A program made the position numbers and the translations under genes. 30,743 nt of DNA from Pseudomonas sp. (GTDB taxonomy: Bacteria > Pseudomonadota > Gammaproteobacteria > Pseudomonadales > Pseudomonadaceae): assembly GCA_003488145.1 (NCBI GenBank), contig DNMQ01000008.1:12735-43477 (forward strand), given 5' to 3'. The notes under the pieces are model-generated. The model ran no database searches. It was given only the letters and a program-made list of their open reading frames with translations, and was not told the origin of the DNA. Of this stretch, positions 16,066 through 25,298 are shown in pieces (position 1 is the stretch's first letter; each line of letters begins with the position of its first letter).

Positions 16066-16797
16066 ATGATGCATCCGTTTGCCTGGACCGCTTTCTTCCT
16101 TGCGTTGCTCGGCACCACCACGGCCAACGCCGGTCCGCTGCGCGTGGTGACCGAAGACACCGCCTACAGCTACCTGGAGAACGGCAAGGTAGCCGGCACG
16201 GCGAGCCGGGTCGTCGAGGCCACCCTGCAGCGCGCCGGCCTCAACGACTACCAGGTCAGCCTCTACCCGTGGGCGCGGGCGTATGACATGGCGCTGCGCG
16301 AGCCCGGCGTACTGATCTACCTGATCGCACGCACCTCCGAACGCGAAGCGCTGTTCCGCTGGGTCGGCGAGATCATGCGCATCGACTACCACTTCTACAA
16401 ACTCAGCGGGCGGGGCGATATCCGGGTGCCGGACCTGGAGGCGGCCAAGGCCTACCGGATCGGCGTCATGCGCGACGACGTCCGGCACCAGTACCTGCAG
16501 GCCAACGGCTTCAGCAAGATCGTGGTGAGTGCGCACAACAGCGACAACTTCAAACGCCTGGTCAACGGCCAGGTCGACCTGGTGCCGATGCCCGAGCACG
16601 ACATGCTCGCCCTGTGCGCCGAGGCCGGCGTCGACCCGGCCTCGGTCGAGAAGGTCTTCAGCCCGCACACCTCGACGCAGCTCTACATGGCCTACAGCCG
16701 CCAGACCGACGACGACACCGTGCTGCGTACCCAGGCCGCCTTCGAGCACCTGCAGGCCGAAGGCGAGGTGGCGCGGATCATGGCGGGGCAGCAGTGA
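16066..16797 (+). CDS. Second periplasmic solute-binding protein, paralogue of the one at 13946
   Basis: 243 residues with a signal peptide (ending TTANAGP). It shares with the protein at 13946 the block YPWARAYDMAL...VLIYLIARTSEREALFRWVGE and the same two-lobed SBP_bac_3 layout, so the two arose by duplication, but they are clearly diverged. A GAGG site lies 5 bases before ATG 16066 and 8 before ATG 16069; either may be the start. It begins 15 bp after the cyclase stop and is almost certainly in the same operon. The gene set binding protein, cyclase, binding protein suggests that one or both act as ligand-loaded partners of the cyclase periplasmic domain. Confidence 0.9.
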   Translation: MMHPFAWTAFFLALLGTTTANAGPLRVVTEDTAYSYLENGKVAGTASRVVEATLQRAGLNDYQVSLYPWARAYDMALREPGVLIYLIARTSEREALFRWVGEIMRIDYHFYKLSGRGDIRVPDLEAAKAYRIGVMRDDVRHQYLQANGFSKIVVSAHNSDNFKRLVNGQVDLVPMPEHDMLALCAEAGVDPASVEKVFSPHTSTQLYMAYSRQTDDDTVLRTQAAFEHLQAEGEVARIMAGQQ

Positions 16798-17038
16798 ACT
16801 GACCTGGTGGCGCGGTCTGGCGGTAACTGTTCCAGGCGTCCGAGAGGGGCTGGGCGAACCTTGGTTCCGTCGCAGTAATGGCGTTTTTCCGCGTATGCAG
16901 AACCATTGATTCGCCCCCTTTTTCCTCCCAGCAGCGCCCAGCTGACTCGCCGGGCCACCAAGCTGGCCGGCACGGCAAGTCGTCATGCCGTAGCAGCCCG
17001 CTAGACTGGCTTCGTCTCCACGAAAACAAGAAGAACGA

Positions 17039-17935
17039 ATGAGTAGCACCGACGGCATAGCACTGGATACGTGGCGCGCCAGCGCTCGCGAGTTCGATTT
17101 TGGCGGCAGGCGCATCCGCTACTGGACGGCCGGCGAAGGCGAGCCGCTGCTGCTGATCCATGGATTTCCCACCGCCAGCTGGGACTGGCACAAGGTCTGG
17201 CAGCCACTTGCGGCGCGCTATCGGCTGATTGCCTGCGACATGCTCGGCTTCGGCTATTCGGCCAAGCCGCGCGGGCACGCTTACAGTCTGATCGAGCAGG
17301 CCGATCTGCAGCAGGCGCTGCTGGCGGAGCTGGGTATAGACGGTGCGATCCATGTGCTGGCGCATGACTATGGCGACAGCGTCGCTCAGGAGCTGCTGGC
17401 GCGGCATTGCGAAGGGCGCATCGCGCTGGCCAGTTGCGTGTTCCTCAATGGCGGGCTGTTCCCTGAAACCCATCATCCGGTACGGGTGCAGAAACTGCTG
17501 CTCGGGCCGTTCGGCTTCCTGCTGGGCAGGCTGTTCTCGCGGCGTACGCTCGCGGCGACCTTCGGCCGGGTGTTCGGTGCGCAGACGCAGCCGAGCGACG
17601 CTGAGCTGGACGATTACTGGCGACTGATCGCGGAGAGCGACGGCCCGGCGGTGATGCACCGGCTGATCCGCTACATGCCCGAGCGGGCCGGGCAACGCGA
17701 GCGCTGGGTTACGGCCATGCAGCGCTGCAATGTGCCGTTGCGGGTGATCGACGGCGCGGCCGATCCGATCTCTGGTGCGCACATGGTGGCGCGCTACCGC
17801 GAGCTGATTCCGACGCCCGACACCGTGCTGCTGGAGGGCATCGGTCACTACCCGCAGGTCGAGGCCCCGCAGCGGGTGCTCGAACACTACTTCGACTTTC
17901 GCGCGCGTCTTGCCTCTGTAGACCGCGGCTGTTGA
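17039..17935 (+). CDS. Alpha/beta-hydrolase with Asp nucleophile, MEST/PEG1-like
   Basis: 298 residues, no signal peptide. It has the oxyanion motif HGFPTASWDW, the nucleophile elbow LAHDYGDSVAQELLAR with Asp at 110 in place of Ser (as in epoxide hydrolases and haloalkane dehalogenases), an acid candidate near DGAADP (D242) and the catalytic His in EGIGHYPQVEAP (H270). From memory, the elbow, LNGGLFPETHHPVRVQKLL, and the closing HYPQVEAPQ resemble the mammalian imprinted protein MEST/PEG1 more than typical bacterial epoxide hydrolases. The reaction is unknown. It stands alone between a 241-bp gap upstream and a terminator region downstream. Confidence 0.88.
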   Translation: MSSTDGIALDTWRASAREFDFGGRRIRYWTAGEGEPLLLIHGFPTASWDWHKVWQPLAARYRLIACDMLGFGYSAKPRGHAYSLIEQADLQQALLAELGIDGAIHVLAHDYGDSVAQELLARHCEGRIALASCVFLNGGLFPETHHPVRVQKLLLGPFGFLLGRLFSRRTLAATFGRVFGAQTQPSDAELDDYWRLIAESDGPAVMHRLIRYMPERAGQRERWVTAMQRCNVPLRVIDGAADPISGAHMVARYRELIPTPDTVLLEGIGHYPQVEAPQRVLEHYFDFRARLASVDRGC

Positions 17936-18097
17936 GTCGGCGGCACGCTAGCCTGTTCGGTGGTGCATCCGCGTGGGAGTGGCTCCAAGGGCGATAGGCC
18001 TTGCTGAATGAGGGCCTGAGGAGGTCGCCCGGCCGGTTATTCCCGTCAGATACCCATTTGAATCCAGCAACTTCAGGGTTCTGGCATCCAGACGCAG

Positions 18098-18131
18098 GAA
18101 GCCCCGCCGGCATCAGCCAAACGGGGCTTTC
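18098..18131. terminator. Intrinsic terminator, probably bidirectional
   Basis: AAGCCCCG (18099-18106) pairs with CGGGGCTT (18122-18129) across a 15-base loop, with short T/A flanks. It lies between the convergent MEST-like hydrolase (plus) and DUF4168 (minus) genes. The remainder of this 249-bp gap shows nothing recognisable. Confidence 0.75.
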
Positions 18132-18184
18132 TCGTTACCCTGCGCGAGCTGCCTCAGGCAGCGCCGCGCGGCGTCAGTGGTGTA

Positions 18185-18577
18185 TCACTGCTGCATCATC
18201 GCGATCACACGATTGCGCAGTTCCGGGTCGGTCTGCACGGCTTCGTTGATGGCGTTGTATTCGTCGATGCTGATGTCGTTTTCCTCGATCACGCCGAGCA
18301 TCTTCTCGTTGGCCTGCTGCTGAAGATCGCGGGCCTTGTCGGCGTCTTCGGTCTTCTGCAGCTTGCCGGTGAATTCCTCGCGGATCTCCATGATCTCGCC
18401 GAGCGACTCGGCGAAGCTTTCCAGTTTTTTCTCACCGAACTGCTGGGCCTGTGCGCCGGCCGCCGGCTGCGCGGTGGGGGCCGGGTTGGCTGATTGCGCC
18501 GATGCAAGGGGGGCAGCCAGGCCGAGGAATAGCGAGAAGATTCCGGCGAAGGCGAGACGAGCGTTGTGCTGGGTCAT
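18185..18577 (-). CDS. DUF4168 family secreted protein
   Basis: 130 residues from ATG 18577, with a signal peptide (about 1-27, ending LASAQS), an Ala/Pro/Gln-rich linker and a DUF4168 helical region: KLESFAESLGEIMEIREEF, then ISIDEYNAINEAVQTDPELRNRVIAMM. The family is widespread in proteobacteria and cyanobacteria as small periplasmic helical proteins of unknown function. The start at 18577 has GCAGGA six bases upstream; ATG 18583 would leave no spacing to that site. It is divergent from the histidine kinase gene at 18727, sharing a 149-bp promoter region. Confidence 0.88.
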   Translation of the reverse strand: MTQHNARLAFAGIFSLFLGLAAPLASAQSANPAPTAQPAAGAQAQQFGEKKLESFAESLGEIMEIREEFTGKLQKTEDADKARDLQQQANEKMLGVIEENDISIDEYNAINEAVQTDPELRNRVIAMMQQ

Positions 18578-18650
18578 GTTCATTCCTGCTTCGGTTAAAG
18601 ACGCCTTCAACAGTGCAGCAGCCGTGCCAGGTCTTCATCTATCGCATAAC

Positions 18651-18671
18651 CAATTGATAAATAACTAATTG
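18651..18671. promoter_or_regulatory. AT-rich inverted repeat between DUF4168 and kinase genes
   Basis: CAATT (18651-18655) and AATTG (18667-18671) flank an AT-rich core (GATAAATAACT). In a divergent gap of a GC-rich genome this is a likely promoter/operator segment; which gene it serves cannot be told. Confidence 0.4.
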
Positions 18672-18726
18672 TCCATTTCATCGCCGCGCGGTGGCCCCTC
18701 GTGGCGAGGTCATGTAGTGTGCCGGT

Positions 18727-20200
18727 ATGACACATGTATCAATCTGGCAGCGCCCGGCGAGCCTGCGTGGCGCGCTTCTGCTCAAGGTCATCGTGCCGCT
18801 CATGGCGATCATGTTCGGCTTCAGTTCGGTGGTGCTCTGGACGGTCGAGCGCAGCAGCGAACGGCGCCTGCAGGCGGAGGTCGAGCTGGTGGCGCGGGCG
18901 GTGCGCCTGCCGCTCAGTGCCAGCCTGGAGAAGAACCACGAGCGCACCCTGCAGCAGGTGCTGGAATCGGTGCTTGGCGTCGGGCGCGTGTATGGCGCCT
19001 ATGTCTACGACCGTGACGGCAAGCTCGCGGCCTATGCCGGTGCGGTGGAGCCGGATCAGGACGAGTCGGCGATCCAGCAGCTCACCGCCGGCGGCGAGCT
19101 GACCGGCACCTATCAGCGCATCAATGGCCGCCCGGTTTATTCCTACTTCGTTCCGCTGGAGGAAAGTGGCGGGCAGATCAATGGCCTGCTGCAGGTGACC
19201 CGGCGCTGGGGCGATTTCGAGCAGGACATCCGCCGCCTGCGCCTGATCGCCGCGGGCTTGGGTGGCTTGCTCGCCGGGGTGGCGCTGGTAGTGATCCTGC
19301 TCGGCCATCGCTCCGCGGTGGGCAAGCATCTGCAGCAGCTGGCGCGCAGCATGGAGCGCGTCGCGGCCGGCGAGCGCGAGCATCGTGCACCGCGTAGCGG
19401 GCCGCAGGAAATCGGCGTGCTGTCCGGCGCGTTGAATCAGATGCTCGACAGCATTTCCGCCGCCGAGCGCCAGGTGGCCGAGCAGCAGGCCCGCGAAGAG
19501 CAGTTGCAGGCACGCCTGCGCCAGAGTCAGCAACTGGCGGCAGTGGGGCGGCTGGCGGCCGGGGTGGCGCACGAGCTGGGCAGCCCGCTCAGCGTGATCG
19601 ATGGCAAGGCGCAGCGCGTATTGCGCGACGACGAGCTGGGCGAAACCCATCGCCGCGCGCTGTTGCAGATTCGCCAGCAGGTGGCGCGACTCAGTGCCAT
19701 CGTCCGTCAGCTGCTGGATTTCGGTCGTGCCGCCGGTTCGCCCCCGCGCAAGGTTCCCGCCGAGGTGCTGGCGCATTCGGCAGCCGCGGCGGTGGCCGAT
19801 GAGCTGGCCGCGCTGCAGGTTCGCCTGGAGCTGCAGGCACCGGCACAAACCCTGTACTGCCGGGTCGACCCGCCGCGTTTCGAGCAGGCGCTGACCAATC
19901 TGCTACGCAATGCCGCCCAGGCCAGCCCTGGCGGATTGGTGCGCCTGCGCTGGTGGCGCGATGATGCCGAGCTGATGTTGCAGGTCGAGGACGACGGTCC
20001 CGGCATTGCCGAGTCGAACCGAGCCGCGCTGTTCGAGCCGTTCTTCACCACCAAGCCGGTGGGTGAAGGCAGCGGACTGGGACTGGCAGTGGCCCATGGC
20101 GTGGTCAGCGAGTGTGGCGGACGTATCGAACTGGTCGACGGCGGCCTGCCGGGCGCGGCCTTCCGTATCGCATTGCCATTGATCGACGAGGAGGTCGAGC

Positions 20201-20208
<8 letters not shown>
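18727..20208 (+). CDS. Membrane sensor histidine kinase (NtrB/AtoS/ZraS type)
   Basis: 493 residues. Membrane helix 1 (about 20-40), a periplasmic domain (about 41-172, with GAYVYDRDGKLAAYAG as in single-Cache folds), membrane helix 2 (about 173-193), a HAMP linker, a coiled-coil stretch rich in Glu/Gln (about 240-265) and the kinase core: AAGVAHELGSPLSVI (His 282), N box LLRNAAQAS (N395), DDGPGI, FEPFFTTKPVGEGSGLGLAV. The kinase core belongs to the group that partners sigma-54 activators. Its end overlaps the regulator gene by 8 bases. The signal sensed is unknown; neighbouring DUF4168 may be a target or be unrelated. Confidence 0.93.
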
Positions 20209-21589
<1,381 letters not shown>

Positions 21590-21652
21590 TCGGACTCGCC
21601 GCAGGGCGCCCGAAAGCGCACACTGCCGGCCTTTTCTCAGTGAGGAGCGAAC

Positions 21653-22111
21653 ATGCTCAATAACGACGTCCTGCGCAGCCTGCGCTACACCCTCAAGGCC
21701 AGTGATGCACAGATGGCCGAAATTGCCGCCCTGGGTGGCTGCACGGTGGACGAGGCCGAGGTTCGCGCCTGGCTCAGCCGCGAGGACGAGGACGGCTATC
21801 AGGAATGCCCGGACGAAGCGATGGCGCGTTTTCTCGACGGGCTGATCTACTTCAAGCGCGGCAAGGATGAAAGCCGTCCGGCACCGCCCCTGGAGCTGCC
21901 GGTCAGCAACAACCAGATCCTGAAAAAACTGCGGGTGGCCTTCGAGCTGCGCGACGAAGACCTGCAGGCGATCCTGCATGCCGCCGACCTGCAGCTGTCG
22001 AAATCCGAACTCGGCGCGCTGTTCCGCAAGCCCGGCCACAGCAACTACCGCGCCTGCGGCGATCAGCTGCTGCGCAATTTCCTCAAGGGCCTTTCGCTGC
22101 GCCAGGGTTGA
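21653..22111 (+). CDS. DUF1456 family protein (YehS-like)
   Basis: 152 residues with a TGAGGAG site before ATG 21653. It is made of two repeats of the DUF1456 unit: MLNNDVLRSLRYTLKASDAQMAEI...ARFLDGLIYFKRG and SNNQILKKLRVAFELRDEDLQAIL...NFLKGLSLRQG, each with the internal Cys-containing GYQECPDEA or NYRACGDQL. It is the same size and design as E. coli YehS. The function is unknown. It is 63 bp behind the NtrC-type regulator but is usually a stand-alone gene, so a functional link is not assumed. Confidence 0.92.
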   Translation: MLNNDVLRSLRYTLKASDAQMAEIAALGGCTVDEAEVRAWLSREDEDGYQECPDEAMARFLDGLIYFKRGKDESRPAPPLELPVSNNQILKKLRVAFELRDEDLQAILHAADLQLSKSELGALFRKPGHSNYRACGDQLLRNFLKGLSLRQG

Positions 22112-22228
22112 TCCACACCGCACGGCACCTCAAGTGGTAAATGGCCAGGCGGCCGCTACGCTGAAGCAGGCAGCTAGCCGCATGCCCGGTGCGCAGCTCG
22201 TCGCCGGGAACGCCATAACAACAAGATG

Positions 22229-22246
22229 ACCGCCCCACGCGGCGGT
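22229..22246 (+). other. Short hairpin ahead of the dehydrogenase ribosome site
   Basis: ACCGCC (22229-22234) pairs with GGCGGT (22241-22246) with a 6-base loop, ending 4 bases before the TGAGG ribosome site. It could modestly affect translation, but such short GC hairpins are common here. Confidence 0.25.
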
Positions 22247-22263
22247 GCCCTGAGGTGCGTGCC

Positions 22264-23532
22264 ATGAAGATTCCCTGCCTGACCCTGAGCGCCTTGCTCG
22301 CGATGAGCTGTGCCGCTGCGATTGCGGCACCGACCAGTGATGAAGCACTGGAGCGCATGCGCTCGATGAAGACCACCGGCCAGTCGCTGGACATGAAGAC
22401 CATCCCCCAGGATGGACCCACCGCCGACGCCATCCGCGACAACCTCAAGCGCATCAAGCTGCCCGAAGGTTTTCGCATCGATCTCTACGCCATAGTCCCG
22501 GATGCCCGTCACATGGCGGTTGGGCCTTCCAGCGGGGTGGTGTTCGTCGGCACCCGCAAGACCGATCTGTGGACGGTCACCGACCGCACCAAGAACCGCA
22601 CGGCCGATGAAGTGAAGCGCTTCGCTCCGGCGATTTCCTTCACCCAGCCCGGCCCCTGCTTCAGCCCGGACGGCTTCCTCTTCGTCGCCGAGCACAACCG
22701 CGTGCTGGTGTTCCCGGCGGCGGAGTTCTTCTACGAGGGGCCGGACGTGGCGGCGGATATCGTGGTCCCGACCGGCGAGCTGATCCCAAAGGACGAGGAG
22801 AGCTACAACCACGGCGCGCGGGTCTGTGCCATCAGCCCGGACAACAAACTGACCATCTCCCTCGGCCAGCCACACAACGTGCCGCCCAAGGACAAGCTCG
22901 ACCTGTACGCTGAGCACGGCATCGGCGGCATCGTGCGCATGGAGCGCGACGGCAGCAAACGCGAGGTCTACGCCACCGGTGTGCGCAACTCCGTGGGCAT
23001 CACCTATAACCCGACCAGCAAGGAGCTGTGGTTTACCGACAATCAGGTCGACGGCATGGGCGACGATACGCCACCGGGCGAAATCAATCATGCGCCCAAG
23101 GCAGGAATGAAGTTCGGCATGCCCTGGTACGGCGGTGGTCAGGTGCGCACCAACGAATATGCCGACGAGACTCCGCCGGAGGGCCTGACTTCGCCGGTAG
23201 TGGAAACCACCGCCCACGCGGCGGACATGGGCCTGACCTTCTACACTGGCAAGCAGTTTCCCGAGCAGTACCGCGGCGGCCTGTTCAGCGCCCAGCGCGG
23301 CAGCTGGAACCGCACCGTGCCGGCTGGCGCACGGGTGATGTTCACGCCGTTCGAGGCCGATGGCAGCGGTCCGTCCGGCGAGACGGTGCCCTTCGCCGAA
23401 GGCTGGCTGGACGAGGAAACCGGCGAGTACTACGGCCGCATCGTCGATGTCGCGCAGCTCAAGGACGGCTCGCTGCTGGTCAGCGACGACACCGCTGGGG
23501 CCATCTACCGCATCTCCTTCCAGGGCAAGTGA
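22264..23532 (+). CDS. Periplasmic sorbosone-dehydrogenase-like beta-propeller (soluble PQQ sugar/aldehyde dehydrogenase family)
   Basis: 422 residues from ATG 22264 (TGAGG site 8 bases upstream; GTG 22255 overlaps that site). A signal peptide (about 1-22, ending AIAAP) is followed by a helical lead-in and a beta-propeller of the L-sorbosone/soluble glucose dehydrogenase superfamily: LPEGFRIDLYA, ARHMAVGPSSGVVFVGTR, YNHGARVCAISPDNKLTISLG, GVRNSVGITYNP, ELWFTDNQVDGMGDDTPPGEIN, and near the end AQLKDGSLLVSDDTAGAIYRI. Members oxidise sugars or aldehydes with PQQ and pass electrons to a cytochrome. The adjacent cytochrome c gene (23595) supports that, though the substrate is unknown and PQQ binding is inferred from the family only. 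Confidence 0.88.
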   Translation: MKIPCLTLSALLAMSCAAAIAAPTSDEALERMRSMKTTGQSLDMKTIPQDGPTADAIRDNLKRIKLPEGFRIDLYAIVPDARHMAVGPSSGVVFVGTRKTDLWTVTDRTKNRTADEVKRFAPAISFTQPGPCFSPDGFLFVAEHNRVLVFPAAEFFYEGPDVAADIVVPTGELIPKDEESYNHGARVCAISPDNKLTISLGQPHNVPPKDKLDLYAEHGIGGIVRMERDGSKREVYATGVRNSVGITYNPTSKELWFTDNQVDGMGDDTPPGEINHAPKAGMKFGMPWYGGGQVRTNEYADETPPEGLTSPVVETTAHAADMGLTFYTGKQFPEQYRGGLFSAQRGSWNRTVPAGARVMFTPFEADGSGPSGETVPFAEGWLDEETGEYYGRIVDVAQLKDGSLLVSDDTAGAIYRISFQGK

Positions 23533-23594
23533 GCCGCTGTGCCGCTGCGCCGGGCTGCCGTTCGCGGTAGCCGGCGTCATTCGAGGATTTCTGC

Positions 23595-23933
23595 ATGTCG
23601 ATGGATTTCAAGCGGTGGCTATCCCTGGTGCTGGCATTGCTGGTGGGCAGCGCCTGCCTTCCGGCGCTGGCGGCCGATCTGACCGCTGCCAAGACCAAGG
23701 CCAAGATGTGCGCCGCGTGCCACGGCATCGATGGCATCGCCACGGTCGCCGATGCACCGAACCTGGCCGGCAACGGCGAGCTGTACCTGGCGCGCCAGCT
23801 GCAGGCCTTTCGCTCCGGTGAGCGCAAGCATCCGCAGATGAGCGTCATCGCCTCCGGGCTGAGTGACGAGGATATCGCCGCGGTCACGGCCTGGTATTCG
23901 GCGATCAAGGTCAGTGTCGAATTGCCTGAGTGA
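23595..23933 (+). CDS. Small periplasmic c-type cytochrome (class I)
   Basis: 112 residues with a signal peptide (ending ALAAD) and one haem site CAACH (Cys39, Cys42, His43). The likely sixth ligand is Met82 in HPQMSVIASGLSDEDIAAVTAWYSAI, a typical class I / c553-like C-terminal helix. The GAGGA site is well placed before ATG 23595; ATG 23601 is a possible alternative. It follows the sorbosone-dehydrogenase-like gene by 62 bp and is the probable electron acceptor of that enzyme, linking it to the respiratory chain. Confidence 0.94.
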   Translation: MSMDFKRWLSLVLALLVGSACLPALAADLTAAKTKAKMCAACHGIDGIATVADAPNLAGNGELYLARQLQAFRSGERKHPQMSVIASGLSDEDIAAVTAWYSAIKVSVELPE

Positions 23934-24000
23934 GCCGCCCGCTCTGAACGTTTGCCGCTCGGCCTTGGCCTAAGTCCTGACGAATCCAGAGAGCACGCCC

Positions 24001-24675
24001 ATGACCTTTTCCATCATCGCCCGCTGCCCGCGCACCGGTCAGTTCGGCGTGGCCGCGGCCACGGCGATGCCCGCGGTGGGCAAGTTGTTGACCCACGCGG
24101 CGGCCCATGTCGGGGCGGTGGCGACCCAGGCACAGATCAATCCGTACCTCGGTATCGACGGCCTGCGTTTCCTGCGCCAGTTCAGCCCGGCGGCCGAGGT
24201 GCTGGAGCGGCTGCGGCGCACCGATCCCTGCATGAGCCAGCGCCAGTGCGCGGTAATCGACAGCAAGGGCCGCACGGCCTGCTGGACTGGGGAGAGGTGC
24301 CTGCCTTGGGCCGGCTCGATCGCTGGCGAACAATTCTGCGTGCAGGGCAACCGGCTCAAGGGGCGCGAGGTGCTGGAAGCCGCCTGCGAAGCCTATGAGC
24401 GCAGCGCACACCTGCCGCTGGTGGAGCGTTTGATGGAGGCGATCGCCGCCGGCGATGCCCAGGGCGGCGATCGCCATGGCGAGTCATCGGCAACGGTGTA
24501 TGTGGTCGATAACGAGGAATACCCGCTGTGGGATATCCGTGTCGACCATCATCCCGACCCGTTCGCCGAGCTGCGCCGGCTGCACGATGTGTTCGTGCGC
24601 GACGTGGTGCCGGAAATCCTCGCCATGTCGACGCGCGCCAATCCTGCCGGGGCAGCCGGCGAGGAGACCATCTGA
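24001..24675 (+). CDS. DUF1028 family protein (Ntn-hydrolase-like)
   Basis: 224 residues, no signal peptide. The N-terminus MTFSIIARCPRTGQFGVAAATAMPAVGK and the following GAVATQAQINPYLG, with QCAVIDSKGRTACWTGERC, LPWAGSIAGEQFCVQGN and a closing WDIRVDHHPDPFAELRRLHDV, are the DUF1028 pattern. The fold is predicted to be like Ntn hydrolases and some members carry a C-terminal peptidoglycan-binding domain, absent here. The activity is unproven. Close behind the dehydrogenase and cytochrome (67 bp), it may share the transcript. It ends 16 bp from the convergent gene at 24692. Confidence 0.9.
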   Translation: MTFSIIARCPRTGQFGVAAATAMPAVGKLLTHAAAHVGAVATQAQINPYLGIDGLRFLRQFSPAAEVLERLRRTDPCMSQRQCAVIDSKGRTACWTGERCLPWAGSIAGEQFCVQGNRLKGREVLEAACEAYERSAHLPLVERLMEAIAAGDAQGGDRHGESSATVYVVDNEEYPLWDIRVDHHPDPFAELRRLHDVFVRDVVPEILAMSTRANPAGAAGEETI

Positions 24676-24691
24676 ACTGCGGTCTGCTGGC

Positions 24692-25171
24692 TCAGTCGCG
24701 CTGCCAGAGCACGTCGACGTAATACTCTTCACCGTCGTAGTGGATCTTCAGATCGCCGTCGTAGGCGGCCTCCAGCGCGTGGCCAATGCGCCGCGCCAGG
24801 TGCAGGCCGGTGGTTGTCACGCGCAACCCGTCGGGCTCGTCGCTGATGGCCATCAGGCGCTCGATCGGGTGCTCGGCCTTCTCCTTTTCCTCGGTGTTGC
24901 GGATCAGCCCGCTGAGCTCGTCGACGTGCGCTTTGACGAAGGCGCCGCGCAGGTTGATGGTGCCGGCCGGTACGTCTTCGGCGATGCGCTGGCAGGCCGG
25001 GCAGATCGCTTCCTCGGCGTTGCTCGCATCGATCAGGCCGTGCCAGGTCCAGCGTCCAGCCTGGTAGGCAGCGCCGCATTGTGGGCAGAGGGTGTCGCTG
25101 CGCTGATGCCAGGCCTTGAGGTAGGGGTCGTGGTGTTCGGGTTGCAGAAGTTTGTCGCGCGTCTTGTCCAT
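24692..25171 (-). CDS. BCAM0308-like protein with two CxxC pairs (zinc-ribbon-like)
   Basis: 159 residues from ATG 25171, which has a TGAGG site 8 bases upstream; the in-frame extension to 25246 lacks one. Two cysteine pairs, CPQCGAAY and CPACQRI, about 30 residues apart, probably bind one zinc ion. They are followed by PAGTINLRGAFV-x-AHVDEL, then HPIERLMAI, and a C-terminal domain with TTTGLHLARRIGHALEAAYDGDL. This is the pattern of the BCAM0308 family, sometimes annotated as related to the NMD3 export/ribosome factor because of the metal-binding N-terminus. No function is proven in bacteria. Confidence 0.78.
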   Translation of the reverse strand: MDKTRDKLLQPEHHDPYLKAWHQRSDTLCPQCGAAYQAGRWTWHGLIDASNAEEAICPACQRIAEDVPAGTINLRGAFVKAHVDELSGLIRNTEEKEKAEHPIERLMAISDEPDGLRVTTTGLHLARRIGHALEAAYDGDLKIHYDGEEYYVDVLWQRD

Positions 25172-25298
25172 GGCGAAGGCCTCAATGATCGGTAGGGTGC
25201 CTTTGCAGCGTAGATCAGGCTGCAGGGCTCTTCCGCCTGCTGGCACGCGACGATTGCCGGTTGCGATGATCGGTCGCGCAAGCCCACACGCGGCGCGC

